8,975 nucleotides of DNA from UBA8752 sp002172485 (lineage in GTDB: Bacteria > Bacteroidota > Bacteroidia > Flavobacteriales_D > Sanyastnellaceae), in contig JBELJZ010000033.1 in NCBI GenBank assembly GCA_042089915.1, forward strand, positions 1 through 8,975, read 5' to 3'. Shown in pieces: positions 6,258-8,975 of this stretch. Each line of letters opens with the position of its first letter. Position 1 is the stretch's first letter. The notes under the pieces are model-generated. The model did not search any database. It was not told the DNA's origin and saw nothing but the letters and a program-made list of their open reading frames with translations. The translations under genes were made by a program, and so were the position numbers.

Positions 6258-8102
6258 ATGTTGAATGCAGGCTTTCGAGCAGCTGTGCTGACTCTTTTGG
6301 CGACCATTTCCCTCACGGGCATGGCACAACCCGCAGATTGGGTGGCATCTCCCAGCGCCTATGAATTCAGCATGACCGTGACGTTCACCGTGTCCATTGA
6401 TGGTCTGGTCGGAGCCTTCCCCGAACACGTGGCCGCCGTTTTCGATGCAGATGGAAATTGTCGCGGTGTAGGCCCTACCGATTTCAATGCAGCCAGCGGC
6501 TTCTTCACTGGCTTGATGTTGGTCTACAGCAACCAAGCCACCGAGGTAGGTTTGGAGGTCCGAATCTGGGACGCGGTGCTCGACAGTCTGCCACAGTGCG
6601 ACGACCAATTGGACTTCATCGCCAATGGCAGCGCCGGAAGCTTGTCCAACCCCATTGTGTTTTACGGGGTGTATGACCCCCTCGTCGGCTGCACCGACAA
6701 CGAGGCCTGCAATTACCTCGAAACGGCCATCACCGATGACGGCAGCTGCATCTATCCGGGATGCAACGACATCAGCGCCTGCAATTATGTGGAGTCCTCC
6801 CCCTGTTATGATGCTGCAGCCTGCACCTACCCCGAGGACTTTCTCGATTGTGATGGGGCATGCCTCTCGGATTTCGATGGCGACGGCATCTGTGACGAAT
6901 TGGAGATCGGCGGGTGCACGGATGACCGGGCCTGCAACTACAATCCGGACGCGACCGACGACGACTGCAGCTGCTCCTTCCCCTTCTATCCTTTGGACTG
7001 CGACGGCAACTGTTACCTCGACACCGACGGGGATGGCATCTGCGAAGCCGACGAAGTTCCCGGCTGTGACGACCCTGTTGGGTGCAATTTCGACCCACAG
7101 GCCACCGACAACGACGGCAGCTGCGAATACTGCTGCTACAGCCTGTACAACACCGACGCCGGTTTTGGGCTGGACATTGAGCGGCATGCGGGCATTGGCG
7201 CGCCCAACCCGGGGCTCAACGGCTTGACCACATACCGCGTTTATGTCACCTGCCCCTCCGCAGAGGACCGCGTTTTGGCCGTCTCCGGAAACGGGGGCAA
7301 CTCCACCTTCATCGGGTCCAACTCCGGGTTCTACCAAGCGACAGCTGGCAGCCTGCTGATCGCCGACATTGATTCCGACACCTATGCCAACGACCCCGCC
7401 GTGGCACTGGATTCTTGGTTGACCATTGGGAGCGAGACCCCGAGCGCTGCCAGCACACTCTCCGCCACACCCGGCATCTGGGGCACGCTGTTTGAATTCG
7501 GGGAGGACCTGTTTATCGGCGGGGCTTCAGGAGATGGTTGGAGCATCGACCCCACAGACGACAATGGCGTGGCAGGAGAGGATCTCCGCGTCTTGATTGG
7601 CCAATTCACGAGTGCATCGGCCATCGAAGGCAGTCTCAACATCACCGTCCTGTCACAAGGTTCCGAGGGCCCGTTCTCCTTCACGCCCCTCTTTGTGGCC
7701 CCCCCATGCGGATGCATGGATGAGGCCGCCTGTAACTTTGACCCCGCCTCGACTCACGACGATGGGACTTGTGTCTATCCTGCACCCGGAATCGACTGCA
7801 ATGGCCAGTGTCAAGCCGATGTAGACGGAGACGGCGTGTGTGATGAAGACGAAATTCCGGGGTGCATGGACTTCAACGCGGTCAACTTCAACCCAAATGC
7901 CACAGATGAAGGAGAGGAATGCTTTTACCCGGGATGCACCTACCCCCAAGCCTCCAACTTCGCTCCTGGCACCAACCTTGATGACGGGTCCTGCCAATTT
8001 GAGCTCTCCAATCCGTGCCCAACTGACATTGATGGTGACGGCATCACCGCGGCTTCTGACATCCTGACCATCCTCGCCCAATATGGTGTGCCCTGTGAAT
8101 GA
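6258..8102 (+). CDS. Secreted Cys-rich, Ca-binding-type repeat protein with C-terminal dockerin-like EF-hand
   Basis: This is a complete 614-residue protein. The ATG at 6258 is chosen because a typical signal peptide follows at once: a short basic start, a hydrophobic core (AAVLTLLATISLTG) and likely cleavage near MA-Q (residues 22-24). Residues about 35-140 form a D-x-V-A-A module (HVAAVF, CRGVG, LMLVYSNQ, VRIWDA). Residues 144-294 and 485-582 hold seven GCTDxxACNY-type units, three followed by spacers of the type DCDGxC...D-x-DGDGxC(D/E)xDE. Residues about 295-484 form a beta-rich central domain (TYRVYVTCPS, DSWLTIG, GVAGEDLRVLIGQF) of a type seen in other Bacteroidota secreted proteins. 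Residues 587-614 carry a cysteine-flanked EF-hand loop (D590, D592, D594, D601). The protein is strongly acidic and probably stabilised by disulfides and Ca2+ outside the cell. I see no enzyme motif and no type A T9SS tail; the role is likely adhesion or extracellular structure. Confidence 0.94.
   Translation: MLNAGFRAAVLTLLATISLTGMAQPADWVASPSAYEFSMTVTFTVSIDGLVGAFPEHVAAVFDADGNCRGVGPTDFNAASGFFTGLMLVYSNQATEVGLEVRIWDAVLDSLPQCDDQLDFIANGSAGSLSNPIVFYGVYDPLVGCTDNEACNYLETAITDDGSCIYPGCNDISACNYVESSPCYDAAACTYPEDFLDCDGACLSDFDGDGICDELEIGGCTDDRACNYNPDATDDDCSCSFPFYPLDCDGNCYLDTDGDGICEADEVPGCDDPVGCNFDPQATDNDGSCEYCCYSLYNTDAGFGLDIERHAGIGAPNPGLNGLTTYRVYVTCPSAEDRVLAVSGNGGNSTFIGSNSGFYQATAGSLLIADIDSDTYANDPAVALDSWLTIGSETPSAASTLSATPGIWGTLFEFGEDLFIGGASGDGWSIDPTDDNGVAGEDLRVLIGQFTSASAIEGSLNITVLSQGSEGPFSFTPLFVAPPCGCMDEAACNFDPASTHDDGTCVYPAPGIDCNGQCQADVDGDGVCDEDEIPGCMDFNAVNFNPNATDEGEECFYPGCTYPQASNFAPGTNLDDGSCQFELSNPCPTDIDGDGITAASDILTILAQYGVPCE
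6687..7139 (+). repeat. First block of GCTDxxACNY repeats (four units)
   Basis: Units start at 6687 (GCTDNEACNY), 6759 (GCNDISACNY), 6912 (GCTDDRACNY) and 7062 (GCDDPVGCNF). A complete unit has the pattern GCTDxxACNY-x-P-x-AT-xDDGSC-x-YP. Units 2 and 3 are each followed by a thrombospondin-type-3-like spacer (DCDGACLSDFDGDGICDELE and DCDGNCYLDTDGDGICEADE) rich in Asp, as expected for Ca2+ binding. Unit 2 is irregular: its DDGSC portion is replaced by a CYDAAACTYP segment. The copies differ at DNA level, so these are protein repeats, not simple DNA repeats. Confidence 0.9.
7710..8003 (+). repeat. Second block of GCTDxxACNY repeats (three units)
   Basis: Units start at 7710 (GCMDEAACNF, followed by the spacer DCNGQCQADVDGDGVCDEDE), 7860 (GCMDFNAVNF) and 7932 (GCTYPQASNF). 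The last two units lose the second cysteine of the opening motif (AVNF, ASNF in place of ACNY) but keep the final cysteine (EECFYP, DGSCQF). The block runs straight into the C-terminal EF-hand, so erosion of the cysteine pattern increases toward the C-terminus. Confidence 0.88.
8004..8099 (+). other. C-terminal dockerin-like EF-hand tail of the secreted repeat protein
   Basis: The last 32 residues contain the loop DIDGDGITAASD, which fits the 12-residue EF-hand/dockerin pattern (acidic residues at loop positions 1, 3, 5 and 12, glycine at 6), followed by the hydrophobic helix ILTILAQYG. Cysteines lie on both sides (CPTD before, VPCE at the end). Only one half of a dockerin is present. Similar short 'C-P-x-D-x-DGDG...SDLL' tails occur at the ends of Bacteroidota exported proteins, so it may be an anchoring or sorting element; that role is inferred. 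Confidence 0.75.
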
Positions 8103-8105
8103 GGC

Positions 8106-8735
8106 TCAGACTTCGATGACGGCCTCTCCCGTCATCGCGAACACGCGGTCCTGCTCGGCCGGTTCAATCGTGTACATCCCCGTAAAGGCGCCGTAAGCCG
8201 GCATCACGGCCTGCTTGTCGGAGAAATGGAAGCACCGCAGGCGCAAACGCTGTCGCCCTGCGCCCTCCAACCGAATGCCCGGATGCACGTGGCCGCAGAC
8301 GTGGTAACCGAAATCTGGCGCCAGGTCCGCAGGGTCGTGCGTGAAGGTGAACGGACCTTGATCCAATCGGCCGATCTGTTGGATGCCAGACTCCCTGAGC
8401 AACACCTCCGGAATCATGTCGTGGTTGCCCTCAACGAGCACCCACTTCAAAGCGGAGAACTCTTCACACAGGCTGGCAAACGGCTCCCACTCCCGGTTGA
8501 TGTCGCTGTGAAACAGATCGCCCAAGAGGAGCACCCTTGAAGGCTGCAACGACTTGAGCTGTTCGCGCAAGCGGTGCAACGTGGCCAAGGTGGGCTCGGA
8601 GCCGATGGGCACCCCATGCTTTCGGAAGTGGGCCGCCTTGCCGAGATGCAAATCACTGAGCCAAAGGGTGCGCTCCGACGCCCAGTACACGGCACCGTCG
8701 GGCAACAAGCGAAGGACCTCTCCCCTCACCTCCAT
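8106..8735 (-). CDS. pdeM: PdeM-family metallophosphoesterase (ligase-associated DNA damage response endonuclease)
   Basis: With the ATG at 8733-8735 the product is 209 residues. All calcineurin-like phosphoesterase motifs are present and ordered: DLHLGK (D28, H30), GDLFH (D73), GNHD (N104, H105, D106), an isolated H133 (FTHDP) and GHVH (H149, H151). The AAHFRKHG-x-P-x-G segment after motif 1 and the late CFHF and AYGAFTGMY segments are characteristic of PdeM. PdeM is a cytoplasmic metal-dependent phosphoesterase, usually encoded with a DNA exonuclease, an ATP-dependent ligase and an Lhr-type helicase. None of these is in the window. An in-frame ATG at 8816 would add 27 residues but would overlap the upstream gene by 49 nt and lies outside the conserved fold, so the shorter start is preferred. 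Neither start has a Shine-Dalgarno sequence. The gene lies 32 nt downstream of the minus-strand barrel gene and converges on the secreted-protein gene with 3 nt between stops. Confidence 0.93.
   Translation of the reverse strand: MEVRGEVLRLLPDGAVYWASERTLWLSDLHLGKAAHFRKHGVPIGSEPTLATLHRLREQLKSLQPSRVLLLGDLFHSDINREWEPFASLCEEFSALKWVLVEGNHDMIPEVLLRESGIQQIGRLDQGPFTFTHDPADLAPDFGYHVCGHVHPGIRLEGAGRQRLRLRCFHFSDKQAVMPAYGAFTGMYTIEPAEQDRVFAMTGEAVIEV
8114..8137. terminator. Hairpin at the convergent gene ends, possible bidirectional terminator
   Basis: A perfect 9-bp inverted repeat (8114-8122 with 8129-8137, CGATGACGG / CCGTCATCG) with a 6-nt loop lies inside the last codons of the minus-strand pdeM gene and 12 nt beyond the stop of the plus-strand gene. 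It is placed where a shared terminator would be useful, since the two stops are only 3 nt apart. It has no T-tract on either side, so it may instead be an mRNA 3'-end stabiliser, or chance. Confidence 0.32.
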
Positions 8736-8767
8736 GTTCACGCCCGCGCCCTGGACGCCGTCGTTTC

Positions 8768-8975
8768 TCACGGTTGGAAACAGAAGTTCATTCCGAAGCG
8801 GACCCCTGGCAACCATTCCTCTTCGGCGTACACGAAATGTTCGTTGAGTGTGGTGGTGGTGGATTTGACTTGGGGACCGAGAAACAAATCGCCCCGAACG
8901 TGCTCGCTGATCTTGAATTGCCCCCCGATCACGGCTCCGGCGCCCACGGCTGTCCGGTGCTGGACGCCCACGAAG
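8768..8975 (-). CDS. C-terminal end of a probable outer-membrane beta-barrel protein (5' partial)
   Basis: The minus-strand frame is open from the right edge to the TGA at 8768-8770, giving about 68 residues; the GTG at 8969-8971 is an internal valine codon, not a start. The residues alternate between polar and hydrophobic and form short glycine-rich strands (AVGAGAVIGGQFKI, VRGDLFLGPQV, WLPGVRFGMNFCF), ending close to an aromatic residue (F-C-F-Q-P). This is the usual look of the last strands of small outer-membrane barrels in Bacteroidota, where the barrel end is recognised by the BAM complex. The specific family cannot be named from this fragment. The gene ends 32 nt before the pdeM start and could share its transcript. 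Coding is likely because the frame is open and has barrel-like periodicity, but the fragment is short. Confidence 0.55.
   Translation of the reverse strand, partial: FVGVQHRTAVGAGAVIGGQFKISEHVRGDLFLGPQVKSTTTTLNEHFVYAEEEWLPGVRFGMNFCFQP

Noticed and set aside
6093..7337. A minus-strand open frame of 414 codons opposite the secreted repeat protein gene
   Set aside because: The translation is a repetitive Val/Ala/Gly-rich sequence mirroring the antisense of the GCTD/DGDG repeats, and it runs through the terminator. It is a shadow frame.
6687..8003. The regular repeats as a CRISPR array or DNA satellite
   Set aside because: The repetition is at protein level with variable unit length and diverged DNA. 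It lies in frame within a single coding sequence and has no constant repeat/spacer structure.
8736..8816. Upstream ATG at 8816 as the start of pdeM
   Set aside because: It would add 27 residues outside the conserved fold and overlap the end of the upstream minus-strand gene by 49 nt. The ATG at 8735 starts right at the first conserved strand and leaves a normal 32-nt gap.

Overview
The window looks like a chromosomal stretch from a GC-rich member of the Bacteroidota, most likely a free-living, probably marine, flavobacterial-type lineage. Three things support this. A giant exported protein ends in a type IX secretion (T9SS) C-terminal sorting domain. Its neighbour carries the cysteine-rich GCTDxxACNY repeats common in secreted proteins of marine Bacteroidota. 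The gene starts lack Shine-Dalgarno sequences and have A/T-rich leaders instead. The lineage is inferred from protein style, not from a marker gene.

Layout, left to right. (1) Positions 1-6117 (+) hold the last 2,038 codons of a giant secreted multidomain protein whose start lies outside the window. It contains Ig-like domains, two LamG/concanavalin-like sandwiches (the second interrupted by a duplicated cysteine-bearing insert), an Ig-like and a BACON-like domain, two copies of a 'D-x-V-A-A' module, a duplicated GWNW module and a T9SS type A tail. (2) Positions 6118-6257 are intergenic, with a strong rho-independent terminator followed by an A/T-rich, promoter-like leader. (3) Positions 6258-8102 (+) hold a complete 614-residue secreted protein: signal peptide, another D-x-V-A-A module, cysteine-rich Ca-binding-type repeats in two blocks around a beta-rich central domain, and a dockerin-like EF-hand at the extreme C-terminus. 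(4) Positions 8106-8735 (-) hold a metallophosphoesterase of the PdeM family (ligase-associated DNA damage response), convergent with gene 3, with 3 nt between the stop codons. (5) Positions 8768-8975 (-) hold the C-terminal end of a probable outer-membrane beta-barrel protein that continues off the right edge.

The two plus-strand genes appear to be cell-surface or secreted products of one exported repertoire: they share a module and lie head to tail, but the terminator between them argues for separate transcription. The two minus-strand genes are close enough to be co-transcribed, but there is no obvious functional link between the barrel protein and PdeM. I see no RNA genes, insertion sequences, CRISPR arrays or phage genes, and no clear new multi-gene system. 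The more unusual signals are protein architecture: the duplicated insert inside a LamG fold, the module shared between neighbouring secreted proteins, and the EF-hand C-terminus in place of a standard T9SS tail.
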